Source: Schaalia dentiphila ATCC 17982 (GTDB taxonomy: Bacteria > Actinomycetota > Actinomycetes > Actinomycetales > Actinomycetaceae). From it: DNA of 64,000 nucleotides. The notes beneath the pieces were generated by a model. The model was not told where the DNA came from, did not search any database, and was given only the letters and a program-made list of their open reading frames with translations. The position numbers and the translations under genes were made by a program. The stretch lies in assembly GCF_000154225.1 (NCBI RefSeq), contig NZ_DS264586.1, forward strand, positions 402,527 through 466,526. Reading direction: 5' to 3'. Of the stretch, positions 8,008-16,678 are shown in pieces (the stretch's first letter is position 1; every line of letters begins with the position of its first letter).

Positions 8008-9528
8008 TCACTTCACGTCGTCGTCAACCCAGTCGAGCGTACGCGTGACGGCCTTCTTCCACAGGCGGTAGGTACGGTCGCGCTCGGCCGGCTCCATGGA
8101 CGGCGTCCAGCGCTTGCCTTCCTGCCAGTTGGCCACGACGTCCTCAGTGCCCGACCAGTAGCCCACGGCCATACCGGCGGCGTAGGCCGCACCCAGGGCG
8201 GTCGTCTCGATGACCTTCGGGCGAACGACGTCGACGCCGCACAGGTCGGCCTGGAACTGCATGACCAGGTCGTCGTGCGTCATGCCGCCGTCAACCTTGA
8301 GCTCCTTGAGCGGCACGCCGGAGTCAGCGTTCATCGCATCAAGGACCTCGGCGCTCTGGAACGCGGTCGACTCCTCGACAGCGCGGGCGATGTGGCCCTT
8401 GTTGACGTAGCGGGTCAGGCCCACGATCGCGCCGCGAGCATCCGAACGCCAGTAGGGGGCGAACAGACCGGAGAAGGCGGGGACGAAGTAGACCCCACCA
8501 TTGTCCTCGACCGTGCTGGCCAGCTCGCCAATGTCCGAGGACTTGACGATCATGCCCAGGTTGTCACGCAGCCACTGGACCAGCGAACCGGCGACGGCGA
8601 TCGAACCCTCAAGGGCGTAGACGGCCGGCTGGTCGCCGATCTTGTAGGCCACCGTGGTGAGCAGGCCGTTGTCGGAGAAGACGGGCTCGGTGCCGGTGTT
8701 CATGAGCATGAAGCAACCGGTACCGTAGGTATTCTTCGCCATACCCTTCTCGAAGCAGGCCTGACCAAAGGTGGCCGCCTGCTGGTCGCCGAGGATACCG
8801 GCGATCGGGGTGTCGACGAGCAGACCGTTCTTGCGTCCGTAGCCGTAGATCTCGGAGGAGGACTTGATCTCGGGGAGCATCGACATGGGGATGCCGAAGA
8901 TCTCGCAGACATCCTCACGCCACTGAAGGGTGCGGATATCCATGAGCATGGTGCGCGAGGCGTTGGTGACGTCGGTGCAGTGCACGCCGCCGTTGATGCC
9001 GCCCGTCAGGTTCCACAGGACCCAGCAGTCGGTGTTGCCGAAGAGCAGGTCGCCGGCCTCGGCGCGCTCCCGAGCACCCTCAACGTTGTCGAGGATCCAC
9101 TTGATCTTGGAACCGGAGAAGTAGGGGGACAGACCCAGGCCACAGATCTGGCGGAAGCGGTCCGGGCCCTCGTCACCCTCGAGCTCCTTGACGATGTCGG
9201 AGGTACGCATGTCCTGCCAGACGATCGCGTTGTAGACGGGCTCGCCGGTGTTCTTGTCCCACACGACGGTGGTCTCACGCTGGTTGGTGATACCGACGGC
9301 CGCGAGGTTGTGGCGGTTGATCTCCGCCTTCTGCAGAGCCTCGGCGACGACGGTGCGGGTGGTCTCCCAGATTTCAATGGGGTTGTGCTCCACCCAGCCC
9401 GGGTTCGGGAAGATCTGGGTGAACTCCTTCTGTCCGACGGAGATAATCTCACCGGAGTGGTTGAAGATGATCGCACGGGTCGAGGTGGTGCCCTGATCGA
9501 TGGCGAGAACGAACTTTTCGGTGGTCAT
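8008..9528 (-). CDS. glpK: Glycerol kinase
   Basis: A 506-residue FGGY-family kinase that phosphorylates glycerol to sn-glycerol 3-phosphate with ATP. The N-terminal phosphate loop DQGTTSTR (about 10-17), the [13 protein letters not shown] block, the substrate segment around DMRT, and the C-terminal [17 protein letters not shown] nucleotide motif are all present at the expected spacing. The ATG at 9526-9528 has AAAGGA upstream. It follows glpF on the same strand with a strong hairpin in the 152-nt gap, so the two are probably one operon with uneven output. No glpD is in view. The substrate assignment is strong for this sequence pattern. Confidence 0.97.
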   Translation of the reverse strand: MTTEKFVLAIDQGTTSTRAIIFNHSGEIISVGQKEFTQIFPNPGWVEHNPIEIWETTRTVVAEALQKAEINRHNLAAVGITNQRETTVVWDKNTGEPVYNAIVWQDMRTSDIVKELEGDEGPDRFRQICGLGLSPYFSGSKIKWILDNVEGARERAEAGDLLFGNTDCWVLWNLTGGINGGVHCTDVTNASRTMLMDIRTLQWREDVCEIFGIPMSMLPEIKSSSEIYGYGRKNGLLVDTPIAGILGDQQAATFGQACFEKGMAKNTYGTGCFMLMNTGTEPVFSDNGLLTTVAYKIGDQPAVYALEGSIAVAGSLVQWLRDNLGMIVKSSDIGELASTVEDNGGVYFVPAFSGLFAPYWRSDARGAIVGLTRYVNKGHIARAVEESTAFQSAEVLDAMNADSGVPLKELKVDGGMTHDDLVMQFQADLCGVDVVRPKVIETTALGAAYAAGMAVGYWSGTEDVVANWQEGKRWTPSMEPAERDRTYRLWKKAVTRTLDWVDDDVK

Positions 9529-9640
9529 GAGTGTCCTTTCGGAGGCGTTATCACGTCGTTGTGTATGCCGCGTCGATCCACCTGCGCGGCGGGCGGGACT
9601 TCGCAGTCCCACAAAATGTCACCCCGGCGGCGGGGTGTGA

Positions 9641-9671
9641 CGCGGGCGAGGCCGCGGAGGCCTCGCCCGCG
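9641..9671 (-). terminator. Intercistronic hairpin between glpF and glpK
   Basis: A 13-bp stem CGCGGGCGAGGCC with its complement and a 5-nt loop, 10 nt past the glpF stop and upstream of glpK. It likely acts as a partial terminator or mRNA stabiliser. Confidence 0.65.
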
Positions 9672-9680
9672 CACTCACTC

Positions 9681-10466
9681 TCAGGCGAGAATGAGGTAGT
9701 AGAGAACGGTGCCGACGATGGCGCCGATGATCGGGCCGACGACGGGAACCCAGGAGTAACCCCAGTCGGAGCCACCCTTGCCCTTGATCGGCAGGATCGC
9801 GTGAGCGATACGGGGGCCGAGGTCACGGGCCGGGTTGATGGCGTAACCGGTGGGGCCACCGAGCGAGTTACCGATGACGACGATGATGAGCGCGACGCCG
9901 AGGGGGCCGACCGCGGTCTCGGTGTAGCCGGAGACGAAGACCCACAGGATCAGGACAGCTGTGCCGATGGCCTCAGTGAGGCAGTTCCAACCGTAGGAAC
10001 GGATCTCGGGGCCGGTGGAGAAAACGCCGAGCTTGAGGGCGGGGTCGCAATCCTCATCGAAGTGCTTCTTGAAGGTCAGCCAGCACAGGACGGCGCCGGC
10101 GAAGGCACCGAGGAACTGGGCGACGATGTAGACCGCGACGTTGGTGCCGGTGACGGGAATGTCACCCGCCAGGGTGACGTTGGAGTCGAACATGTGGGCG
10201 ACGACCTTGGCGATCGTCACCGCGGGGTTCAGGTGGCCACCGGTGCGGAACGCAACGTAGACGCCGGCGAAGACCGCCAGGCCCCATCCCCAGTTGATGA
10301 GCAGCCAGCCGCCGCCCTTGCCCTTGGACTTGGGCAGCAGGTTCGTAGCAACGACGCCGCCACCGAGGAGCAGCAGGATCGTGGTGCCGAGGAACTCAGA
10401 CCAGAAAATCTGGCCCGTGGTGGGGACAGCCGCATCAGCGGCTGCCGGGAGCAGTGTTGTGAGCAT
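9681..10466 (-). CDS. glpF: Glycerol uptake facilitator (aquaglyceroporin)
   Basis: A 261-residue MIP-family channel. Both pore half-helices carry NPA motifs: HLNPAVT in the first half and INPARDLGPR in the second. The Asp after the second NPAR is the hallmark of glycerol-conducting members as opposed to strict water channels. Six hydrophobic helices can be traced. It lets glycerol diffuse in for trapping by GlpK, encoded next in the same direction. The ATG at 10466 has AGGGA a few bases upstream. The divergent SorC-type gene starts 275 nt away and is the obvious candidate regulator. Confidence 0.95.
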   Translation of the reverse strand: MLTTLLPAAADAAVPTTGQIFWSEFLGTTILLLLGGGVVATNLLPKSKGKGGGWLLINWGWGLAVFAGVYVAFRTGGHLNPAVTIAKVVAHMFDSNVTLAGDIPVTGTNVAVYIVAQFLGAFAGAVLCWLTFKKHFDEDCDPALKLGVFSTGPEIRSYGWNCLTEAIGTAVLILWVFVSGYTETAVGPLGVALIIVVIGNSLGGPTGYAINPARDLGPRIAHAILPIKGKGGSDWGYSWVPVVGPIIGAIVGTVLYYLILA

Positions 10467-10741
10467 GTTTCCCTATCTTTCTCCGACGCGTCTTCGCGCC
10501 GGGTCACCGGTGTTCTTTCACCGCCAACTGTGTACCGTCGAACAATATCCGCTCGGATAAGCTTCGCGGGTCACATCACAGTATGACACTTGATGCACGT
10601 TAGCCCAAACTGAGTGCACATCCGTGCAAGCCCTCGCGTGTGACCCTGACCATATGACACGCATTATACTTGTCGCCCCTTCAGACCCTTTAATTCCCAA
10701 AGTCACACATCTGAACGCTTGTGCATGGCACACTAGAAAAC
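10467..10741. promoter_or_regulatory. Divergent glpF / SorC-regulator control region
   Basis: A 275-nt region more AT-rich than its surroundings. TATGACAC occurs twice in direct orientation (about 10581 and 10653), and an imperfect operator-like inverted repeat GCGTGT...ACACGC spans 10636-10662. These are candidates for regulator binding; no operator consensus is known to me for this regulator. Confidence 0.4.
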
Positions 10742-11722
10742 GTGACAATACGTGACGAACAGGCGCACGAGGCCGCCTCGATGTACTACCTCCAGGGGCA
10801 GACGATGGAGACAATCGCCCGCCACCTGCAGATATCACGCTCCTCGGTCTCGCGACTTCTCGCCCACGCGCGGGAGGTCGGCCTGGTGCGCATTTCGGTG
10901 TCTGCCTCCCCCGGTCTCAAGGGCACCCTCGCAGGACAAATTGCCGACCTCTTCGGCGTCCAGGTTTCTGTCGTTCCCGTTCACGACGTCCATACCGAGG
11001 TCAACCGCCTGCACAACGTTGCGCTCGTCGCGGCGGAACACCTCATCGACATGCTCTTCCCCGGCGTCACCCTCGGCATCGCCTGGGGAAACACCACCGC
11101 CGAAGTGACGCGGGCCATGCCCCACGTGTCTTTTGCGGGTTCCACCGTCGTCCAGCTCAACGGAGCGGCCACCGCCACCGAGTCGGGCATGCCCTACGCC
11201 GAGGCCATCATCGCCCGCGCCGCGAAGGCCATCGGCGGGCGCATCGTCAACTTCCCCGTGCCCGCATTCTTCGACTACGCGGACACCAAAGAGGCGCTCT
11301 GGCGCGAACGCTCCGTCCAGTCGGTCCTCAACACGATCGACAGCGCAGACGTCGCCCTGTTCGGCGTCGGCTCCATGTCTGCCCGCCTCCCCTCCCACGT
11401 CTACTCGGGGGGCTTCCTCGACCCCAACGAGATCGCGGCGGCCCAGAACGACGGGGTCGTCGGCGATGTGTGCACCGTCCTCATCCGCGAGGACGGCTCC
11501 ACGAACATGCACCTCAACGAGCGCGCCTCGGGCCCGAGCCCGGCCACGCTCAAGAAGATCCCACGCCGCCTCTGCGTCGTCTCCGGCGCCTCGAAGGCCC
11601 TCCCGCTCCTCGGCGCCCTGCGCGCGGGGGTCGCCACCGACCTCGTCCTCGACGACGGGGCCGCGCACGAGCTCCTCGACCTCGTTCACACGCGCATGAC
11701 TCGCCGCCGCTCCTACATCTGA
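10742..11722 (+). CDS. SorC/DeoR-like sugar-binding transcriptional regulator
   Basis: A 326-residue regulator. Residues about 8-50 form a helix-turn-helix (MYYLQGQTMETIARHL, then SRSSVSRLL). The remaining 270 residues are the SorC-type effector domain, an isomerase-like fold that senses a phosphorylated sugar; GIAWGNTTAEV and FGVGSM are typical stretches. I use the GTG at 10742 because the helix-turn-helix then starts at the normal distance; an upstream GTG at 10721 is in frame. It is divergent from glpF-glpK, so a glycerol or glycerol-phosphate response is a reasonable inference, although GlpR in most bacteria belongs to the related DeoR family. Confidence 0.87.
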   Translation: MTIRDEQAHEAASMYYLQGQTMETIARHLQISRSSVSRLLAHAREVGLVRISVSASPGLKGTLAGQIADLFGVQVSVVPVHDVHTEVNRLHNVALVAAEHLIDMLFPGVTLGIAWGNTTAEVTRAMPHVSFAGSTVVQLNGAATATESGMPYAEAIIARAAKAIGGRIVNFPVPAFFDYADTKEALWRERSVQSVLNTIDSADVALFGVGSMSARLPSHVYSGGFLDPNEIAAAQNDGVVGDVCTVLIREDGSTNMHLNERASGPSPATLKKIPRRLCVVSGASKALPLLGALRAGVATDLVLDDGAAHELLDLVHTRMTRRRSYI

Positions 11723-11746
11723 GCCGGGGAGACACCGACGAGCAAG

Positions 11747-11793
11747 AAAGGGCCTCGGCCTCGTCCACGATGGGAACGAGGCCGAGGCCCTTT
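11747..11793. terminator. Bidirectional terminator between SorC regulator and lysS
   Basis: An 18-bp near-perfect stem (AAAGGGCCTCGGCCTCGT and complement) with an 11-nt loop and A/T-rich outer ends on both sides. It contains the GAGGCC-rich core shared by several terminators here. Confidence 0.9.
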
Positions 11794-11805
11794 CATCGAC
11801 TCAGA

Positions 11806-13425
11806 TCAGCCCAGGCGCTTGACCAGCGGGAACGGGATCGTCTCGCGGATGCCCTGGCCGGTGAGGACCATGAGCAGACGGTCGATGCCCATGCCCATGC
11901 CGCCGCACGGCGGGAAGCCCTGCTCCATGGCGATGAGGAAGTCCTCGTCCATGACCATGGCCTCGGGGTCGCCGTTGGCAGCCGCGAGGGCCTGCGCCTC
12001 GAAGCGCTCGCGCTGGACGACCGGGTCGGCCAGCTCGGAGTATGCGGTGCCCGTCTCGAAGCCGCGCACGTACAGGTCCCACTTTTCGGTGAGGCCGGGG
12101 CGCGAGCGGTGGTAGCGGGTCAGCGGGGAGGTGTCCTCCGGGAAGTCGTAGACGAAGGTCGGCGCCCACAGCTTGGAGGCGACGAGCTCCTCGAAGATGT
12201 CTTCGACGATCTTGCCGGACACGGCGTAGTCGTCGACCTCCAGGCCGATGCGCTCCGCGTACTTGACGAGGGTCTCGCGCGGCGTCTCCACCGTGACCTC
12301 CTCACCCAGGGCCTCGGAGGTGGAGCCGTACAGGTCGATGCGATCCCACTCGCCCGACAGGTCGTACTCGGTGCCGTCGGCCAGACGCACGATTTCCTCG
12401 CCCTCGGACAGGTCGAAGGCGTCGCGCGCGGCCTGCTGGATGAGGTCGCGGGTCAGCTCAGCCATGCCGTTGTAGTCCGAGTAGGCCTCGTAGGCCTCCA
12501 GGGAGGTGAACTCGGGGCTGTGCGAGGAGTCCATGCCCTCGTTGCGGAAGTTGCGGTTCATCTCGAAGACGCGGTCCACGCCGCCGACGACCGCGCGCTT
12601 GAGGTAGATCTCGGTCGCGATGCGCAGGTAGAGATCGGTGTCGAGCGCGTTCATGTGCGTCGTGAAGGGGCGGGCAGCCGCACCACCGTGGATCATCTGC
12701 AGCATCGGCGTCTCGAGCTCGATGTAGTCACGGCGGAAGAAGTTCTCGCGGATCGAGCGGTTGACGGCCGCGCGGATGCGGACCATGTCGCGCGCGGCGG
12801 GGCGCGTGATCAGGTCGAGCTCGCGGCGGCGGATGCGCTGATCCTCGGACAGGGTGATCTCTTCGCCGTCCTCGGTGGTCCAGGTCTTGGGCAGGGGGCG
12901 GATCGCCTTGGAGGCGATGGCCCACGAGGCGTCGGGGGCGGGCAGCGCGGTGGGCGCGGCGTCGTACTCGGCCTGGGCCTCGGGCGTGACTTCGGCGGGG
13001 GTCGCGAAGATCGACAGCTCGCCGCGGCGCGAGGAGATCACGCGGCCGTGGACGAAGAGGTGGTCGCCCAGGTCGACGTCGTTCTTGTAGGCGGCCAGGG
13101 ACTCGGCGCCGACGGAGGCGGCCGAGAGCATGACCTGGATCTTGTTGCCCTCACCGTCCATGAGGGTTGCGAAGCAGAGCTTGCCGCCGTTGCGCGCGAG
13201 GATGACGCGGCCCGCCAGGCCCACGTAGTCCTCGGTTTCTTCGCCGGCCTCGAGGTGGGCGTACTTCTCACGCACCGCCTTGATGGTGGTCGTGATCGGC
13301 AGGCGCACGGGGTAGGCGGGGATGCCGGCCTCCATGAGGCGCGCGCGCTTGGCCGCGCGAACCTTGACCTGCTCGGGGGTGTCGTCTGCGGGTGCTTGCG
13401 TGGGCGTGGAAGAAGAATCGGTCAT
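11806..13425 (-). CDS. lysS: Lysyl-tRNA synthetase, class II
   Basis: A 539-residue enzyme charging tRNA-Lys with lysine. After a charged N-terminal extension, an OB-fold anticodon-binding domain (about 85-190) precedes the class II core. Motif 1 surrounds YIELETPMLQ, motif 2 is VFEMNRNFRNEGMD, and motif 3 is GMGMGIDRLLMVLTG near the C terminus. The ATG at 13425 lacks a Shine-Dalgarno and has TACGAT 6 nt upstream, consistent with a leaderless mRNA. It is monocistronic, with a strong bidirectional terminator after it. Length and motif order are normal for the bacterial enzyme. Confidence 0.97.
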   Translation of the reverse strand: MTDSSSTPTQAPADDTPEQVKVRAAKRARLMEAGIPAYPVRLPITTTIKAVREKYAHLEAGEETEDYVGLAGRVILARNGGKLCFATLMDGEGNKIQVMLSAASVGAESLAAYKNDVDLGDHLFVHGRVISSRRGELSIFATPAEVTPEAQAEYDAAPTALPAPDASWAIASKAIRPLPKTWTTEDGEEITLSEDQRIRRRELDLITRPAARDMVRIRAAVNRSIRENFFRRDYIELETPMLQMIHGGAAARPFTTHMNALDTDLYLRIATEIYLKRAVVGGVDRVFEMNRNFRNEGMDSSHSPEFTSLEAYEAYSDYNGMAELTRDLIQQAARDAFDLSEGEEIVRLADGTEYDLSGEWDRIDLYGSTSEALGEEVTVETPRETLVKYAERIGLEVDDYAVSGKIVEDIFEELVASKLWAPTFVYDFPEDTSPLTRYHRSRPGLTEKWDLYVRGFETGTAYSELADPVVQRERFEAQALAAANGDPEAMVMDEDFLIAMEQGFPPCGGMGMGIDRLLMVLTGQGIRETIPFPLVKRLG

Positions 13426-13454
13426 GCGCCTATCGTACCGGGATTTGGCCTCGT

Positions 13455-13467
13455 GACGAGGCAGGGG
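13455..13467 (+). repeat. Dispersed 13-mer, A variant (GACGAGGCAGGGG)
   Basis: Exact copy of the A variant in the short gap between lysS and the PfkB gene. A partial inverted partner (CCTCGT) lies just before it, so a small hairpin can form at the end of the PfkB gene. Confidence 0.6.
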
Positions 13468-13481
13468 CCCGGTCGGGCCGC

Positions 13482-14369
13482 TCACGCACCCGGGAGGTCG
13501 GCCACGTAGGGGGCCGAGGAGGATCCGCCGATCCCCTGCGTGGAGTGTGCGGCGGCCGCGCAGGCGAGGGCGAGCGCCTCGGGCCACGGCATGCGGCGAG
13601 CTCGGCGCGCCCAGGCCAGCGCCGCCGAAAAGACATCCCCCGCGCCCGTCGTATCCACAGCGTTCACGGCGGGTGCTGGCACGCGCAGGATCTGTCCGTC
13701 GACGCACGCGATCACGCCGTTCTTGCCGCAGGTGACCACGCAGTCGCACTCAAAGGACGCGAACCACCGCGCGGCGTCCTCCACGGCGTCGGTGCGCGCG
13801 TAGGCGAGCGCCTCCTCCTCGTTGGGCGTGCACACGTCAGCCAGGTGCAAGGCCTCCAGGTCGGCCTCGTCCCAGGCCCCGGCCTCGTCCCATGCCGTGT
13901 CCGCCAGCACCCAGGTGCCGCGAGCGCGCCAGGAGGACACGACCTCACTGTTCGCGCCGATCCCCCGCACGTCCGCGAGCAGGCACCCCGGCGCGTCGCC
14001 TCCCAAGCGGGGCAACGCGGTCGTCCCGCGCGTGGTCATCGCGCGATCGCCGTCGAAGGACAGGGAGACGGTGACGTTTTGATCGCCCACGCGCTCGCAC
14101 GACGAGGTGTCCACGCCCTCGCGCGCGAGCATCTCATCGACGAACACGCCCATCTGATCGACGCCCACGCGGCTGTGCAGGCGTACCGGCGCACCCAGGC
14201 GAGCCAGCGCAATCGCCTGATTCGCCGCGCCGCCCGCGCACATGAGAGCTCCCTCCACCCAGGCCTCGCAACCCGGAACCGGAGGCCCGTCGAGGGGCCC
14301 CATGACGACGTCAAGGAACGTCGGACCGTACACCGCGAACTGAGATGCGGCGGGTACTCGAGATGCCAC
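13482..14369 (-). CDS. PfkB-family carbohydrate kinase (ribokinase-like)
   Basis: A 295-residue sugar kinase. The N-terminal GGAANQAIALARLG segment (about 46-59) and the C-terminal anion-hole and catalytic motif DTTGAGDVF (about 240-248, catalytic Asp in GAGD) define the PfkB fold. Substrates in this family include ribose, fructose, 2-keto-sugars and nucleosides; none can be chosen from sequence alone. The GTG at 14369 has AGGAGG at good spacing. It is divergent from the GH4 glycosidase gene with only 76 nt between starts, which suggests shared control and a role in phosphorylating a sugar released by that enzyme. Confidence 0.88.
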   Translation of the reverse strand: MASRVPAASQFAVYGPTFLDVVMGPLDGPPVPGCEAWVEGALMCAGGAANQAIALARLGAPVRLHSRVGVDQMGVFVDEMLAREGVDTSSCERVGDQNVTVSLSFDGDRAMTTRGTTALPRLGGDAPGCLLADVRGIGANSEVVSSWRARGTWVLADTAWDEAGAWDEADLEALHLADVCTPNEEEALAYARTDAVEDAARWFASFECDCVVTCGKNGVIACVDGQILRVPAPAVNAVDTTGAGDVFSAALAWARRARRMPWPEALALACAAAAHSTQGIGGSSSAPYVADLPGA

Positions 14370-14394
14370 GGGTCCTCCTAGACGTGAGCGCGAC

Positions 14395-14400
14395 TACAAT
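14395..14400 (+). promoter_or_regulatory. Candidate -10 box for the GH4 gene
   Basis: TACAAT lies 45 nt upstream of the chosen ATG, giving a leader of about 40 nt that carries the GAGAGG ribosome site. Confidence 0.4.
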
Positions 14401-14445
14401 ATGCCACTGAGCCACCACTATACGTATCCAGAGAGGATGCCCGCC

Positions 14446-15819
14446 ATGCAGCTCACCATCGTCGGAGGAGGGGGCTTCCGGGTCCCCGCGATGATCGACG
14501 TCTTGGCACGTTCGCGGTCGGGTCAGGGAGCTTACGCGTCCCTCGACGTCGACCGCGTCATCCTGTACGACACCGACGCGCGCAGGCTCGACGCAATGAT
14601 GGCCGTGCTGTCCTCACTTGACTTCCCGCACTCCCCGACCGTTCGTGCGACGACCGACATCAACGAGGCGCTTCCGGGAGCCGACTTCGTCTTCTCCGCG
14701 ATGCGCGTGGGCGGCACCTGCGGAAGGGTCCTCGACGAGCACTGCGGCCTCGATCACGGGCTGCTCGGCCAGGAGACCGTCGGCGTGGGCGGCTACTGCT
14801 ACGCGTTCCGCTCGCTCGGACCGGCACTCGAGCTGGCACGCGCCGCCAAGCGCCTGTGCCCGGGCGCCTGGCTCATCAACTTCACGAACCCAGCCGGCAT
14901 CATCACCCAGGCGATGCGTTCCGTGCTCGGCGAGCGCGTCGTCGGCATCTGCGACACCCCCATTGGCCTCGTCAACCGCACGCTGAACGCCCTGGGCGTT
15001 GCCGATGAGGAGCGCACCGACGTGTCCTTCGATTACGTCGGTCTCAACCATCTTGGCTGGCTACGCTCCCTCTCAGTCGACGGCCGCGACATCCTCCCGC
15101 GTCTCTTCGCCGACGAGGCGGCCCTAGGATCCATGGAAGAATCCCGCGCCATCGGCACGGACTGGATTCGCGCGCTGGGCGCCCTGCCCAACGAATACCT
15201 GTTCTACTACTACTGTCATCGCGAAGCCATGGCCCGCATCCACCAGGACCAAACCCGCGGCGAGTACCTGCGCGATCAGCAGGAAGCCTTCTACAACGCC
15301 GTCCTCGCGGACCCCGAGCAGGCGGGACAGACGTGGATCGATGCCCTCGCCGACCGCGAGGCGACCTACATGGCCGAGGCCCGCGACGTCGACGAGCGTT
15401 CCGGCAGGCGCGCCGAGGACATTGCGGGCGGCGGCTACCAAAAGGTGGCCCTCGACCTCATGAAGGCGCTCGCTACGAATACTCCGGCGCGCATGATCCT
15501 CAACGTCGGTAACGGCGATGGTGGATTCTCCTCGATTCCGACGCTGCGCGACGCGGACGTCGTCGAGGTTCCCTGCGACGTCGACGCCTCGGGCGTCCAT
15601 CCGATTCCGGTCGCTCCCTTGGAAGGGGCCGCTCTCGGCCTCGTCCAATCCGTGAAGGCCTGCGAGAATCTCGTCATCGACGCCGCCCGCGAGCACGACC
15701 GCAGCCTCGCGTGGCAGGCGCTGGCGCTGCACCCCCTGGTCGACTCGGTCAACGTCGCGCGCGACGTGCTCGACCAGGCGATCCGCACAAACCCACTGGT
15801 CGCCGCTGCCTTCGACTGA
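14446..15819 (+). CDS. Glycoside hydrolase family 4 (NAD- and metal-dependent glycosidase)
   Basis: A 457-residue GH4 enzyme. These use NAD+ and a divalent metal in a redox-elimination mechanism. The Rossmann loop VGGGGFRVP opens the protein. The INFTNPAG motif, the metal-ligand Cys in GICDTPIGL and the metal-ligand His in YVGLNHLGW are all in place, and the late VVEVPCDVDASGVHPI block resembles 6-phospho-beta-glucosidases. GH4 members act on phosphorylated or plain alpha- and beta-glycosides, so the substrate is open. AGAGAGG lies 9 nt before the ATG at 14446, so I prefer it over in-frame ATGs at 14401 and 14437. It lies beside a sugar ABC importer, a PIG-L deacetylase and a PfkB kinase. Confidence 0.9.
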   Translation: MQLTIVGGGGFRVPAMIDVLARSRSGQGAYASLDVDRVILYDTDARRLDAMMAVLSSLDFPHSPTVRATTDINEALPGADFVFSAMRVGGTCGRVLDEHCGLDHGLLGQETVGVGGYCYAFRSLGPALELARAAKRLCPGAWLINFTNPAGIITQAMRSVLGERVVGICDTPIGLVNRTLNALGVADEERTDVSFDYVGLNHLGWLRSLSVDGRDILPRLFADEAALGSMEESRAIGTDWIRALGALPNEYLFYYYCHREAMARIHQDQTRGEYLRDQQEAFYNAVLADPEQAGQTWIDALADREATYMAEARDVDERSGRRAEDIAGGGYQKVALDLMKALATNTPARMILNVGNGDGGFSSIPTLRDADVVEVPCDVDASGVHPIPVAPLEGAALGLVQSVKACENLVIDAAREHDRSLAWQALALHPLVDSVNVARDVLDQAIRTNPLVAAAFD

Positions 15820-15850
15820 GGGGCGCCGTCCCCCCGCCCATCAACGCACT

Positions 15851-15898
15851 GTGCCCCTGCCTCGTACGGACGAGGCCGACGCACAGTCTCAGGGGCAC
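15851..15898. terminator. Terminator between convergent GH4 and PIG-L genes
   Basis: Outer stem GTGCCCCTG/CAGGGGCAC enclosing a second stem CCTCGT/ACGAGG. The left side is the complement of ACGAGGCAGGGG, one base short of the dispersed 13-mer. Confidence 0.7.
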
Positions 15899-15914
15899 GC
15901 CGGGTGTCGGGAGA

Positions 15915-16610
15915 TCACCCGCGCGTGTCCCAGCGGAAGAACTCTTCTCCCCCCGCGTAGCCGTGGGGCTTCCCCGCGTCGCGGGTGCCCTGTCGGATCC
16001 AGGACTCCATCCGGTCGAGGTCGTCGAATTGGGTGACGTGCTCGCGCACCGCCCTGACCTTGGCCTCGACGTCTGCCTGGTCCAGCTCGACGACGTGGTT
16101 CGTCAACGGGCCCCCCTGGAACCACACTTCTTCGACCACGTGGGGGTCCAGGCCCTCGTCGAGTAGCTCGGGGAACGCGAAGGGGTTGCGCGCGGCCGGG
16201 TAGACGGCATCCGTGACCGCGGCGCCCACGGCCCGGTGGTCCGGGTGATTGGCGTAGATGGACGACCAGTTGTATTCGGGCGAGAGGGTGAGGATCAGGT
16301 TCGGCTTCACTCGCCGAATGAGGGCGACGATATCGCGCACGAGGCCGTGGGACAGGGGCACCATCCCGTCGGGGTAGCCGTCGAAGAAGACGAGCTCCGT
16401 GACGCCGAGTTGCTCGCACGCGCGGCGCTGTTCATCGCGACGCAACTCCCCCATCTGCTGATGCAGATCCTGGTCGGAGCCTCCCGCGTCACCGTCCGTG
16501 ACGACTGCGACGACAACTCTCGACCCTTCGCGCGCGAAGCGAGCGAGTGTCCCGCCCGCGTCCACATCCGCATCATCGGGGTGGGCGTAAATGCCCAGCA
16601 CGGTATCCAT
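15915..16610 (-). CDS. PIG-L (LmbE-like) family deacetylase
   Basis: A 231-residue zinc-dependent de-N-acetylase of the PIG-L fold. The zinc-site motif AHPDDADVD is at 9-17 and the third ligand is in HPDHRAVG (about 126). It has no signal peptide, so it is cytoplasmic. Family members deacetylate GlcNAc-linked compounds (diacetylchitobiose, GlcNAc-inositol, GlcNAc-PI) or mycothiol conjugates. The gene comes last after two permeases and a binding protein of a sugar importer, with a hairpin in the 68-nt gap. This suggests that an imported N-acetylated sugar is its substrate. The ATG at 16610 has AAGGAG upstream. Confidence 0.88.
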   Translation of the reverse strand: MDTVLGIYAHPDDADVDAGGTLARFAREGSRVVVAVVTDGDAGGSDQDLHQQMGELRRDEQRRACEQLGVTELVFFDGYPDGMVPLSHGLVRDIVALIRRVKPNLILTLSPEYNWSSIYANHPDHRAVGAAVTDAVYPAARNPFAFPELLDEGLDPHVVEEVWFQGGPLTNHVVELDQADVEAKVRAVREHVTQFDDLDRMESWIRQGTRDAGKPHGYAGGEEFFRWDTRG

Positions 16611-16627
16611 TCGTGTACTCCTTACCG

Positions 16628-16660
16628 AGGCGCCGGCGAGATCATGTCCCGCCGGCGCCT
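16628..16660 (-). terminator. Intercistronic hairpin between binding-protein and PIG-L genes
   Basis: A perfect 10-bp stem AGGCGCCGGC/GCCGGCGCCT with a 13-nt loop and no U-run. Probably an mRNA stabiliser or partial terminator that keeps the binding protein in excess. Confidence 0.6.
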
Positions 16661-16678
16661 GTCCCGAGTCTGTGACGG

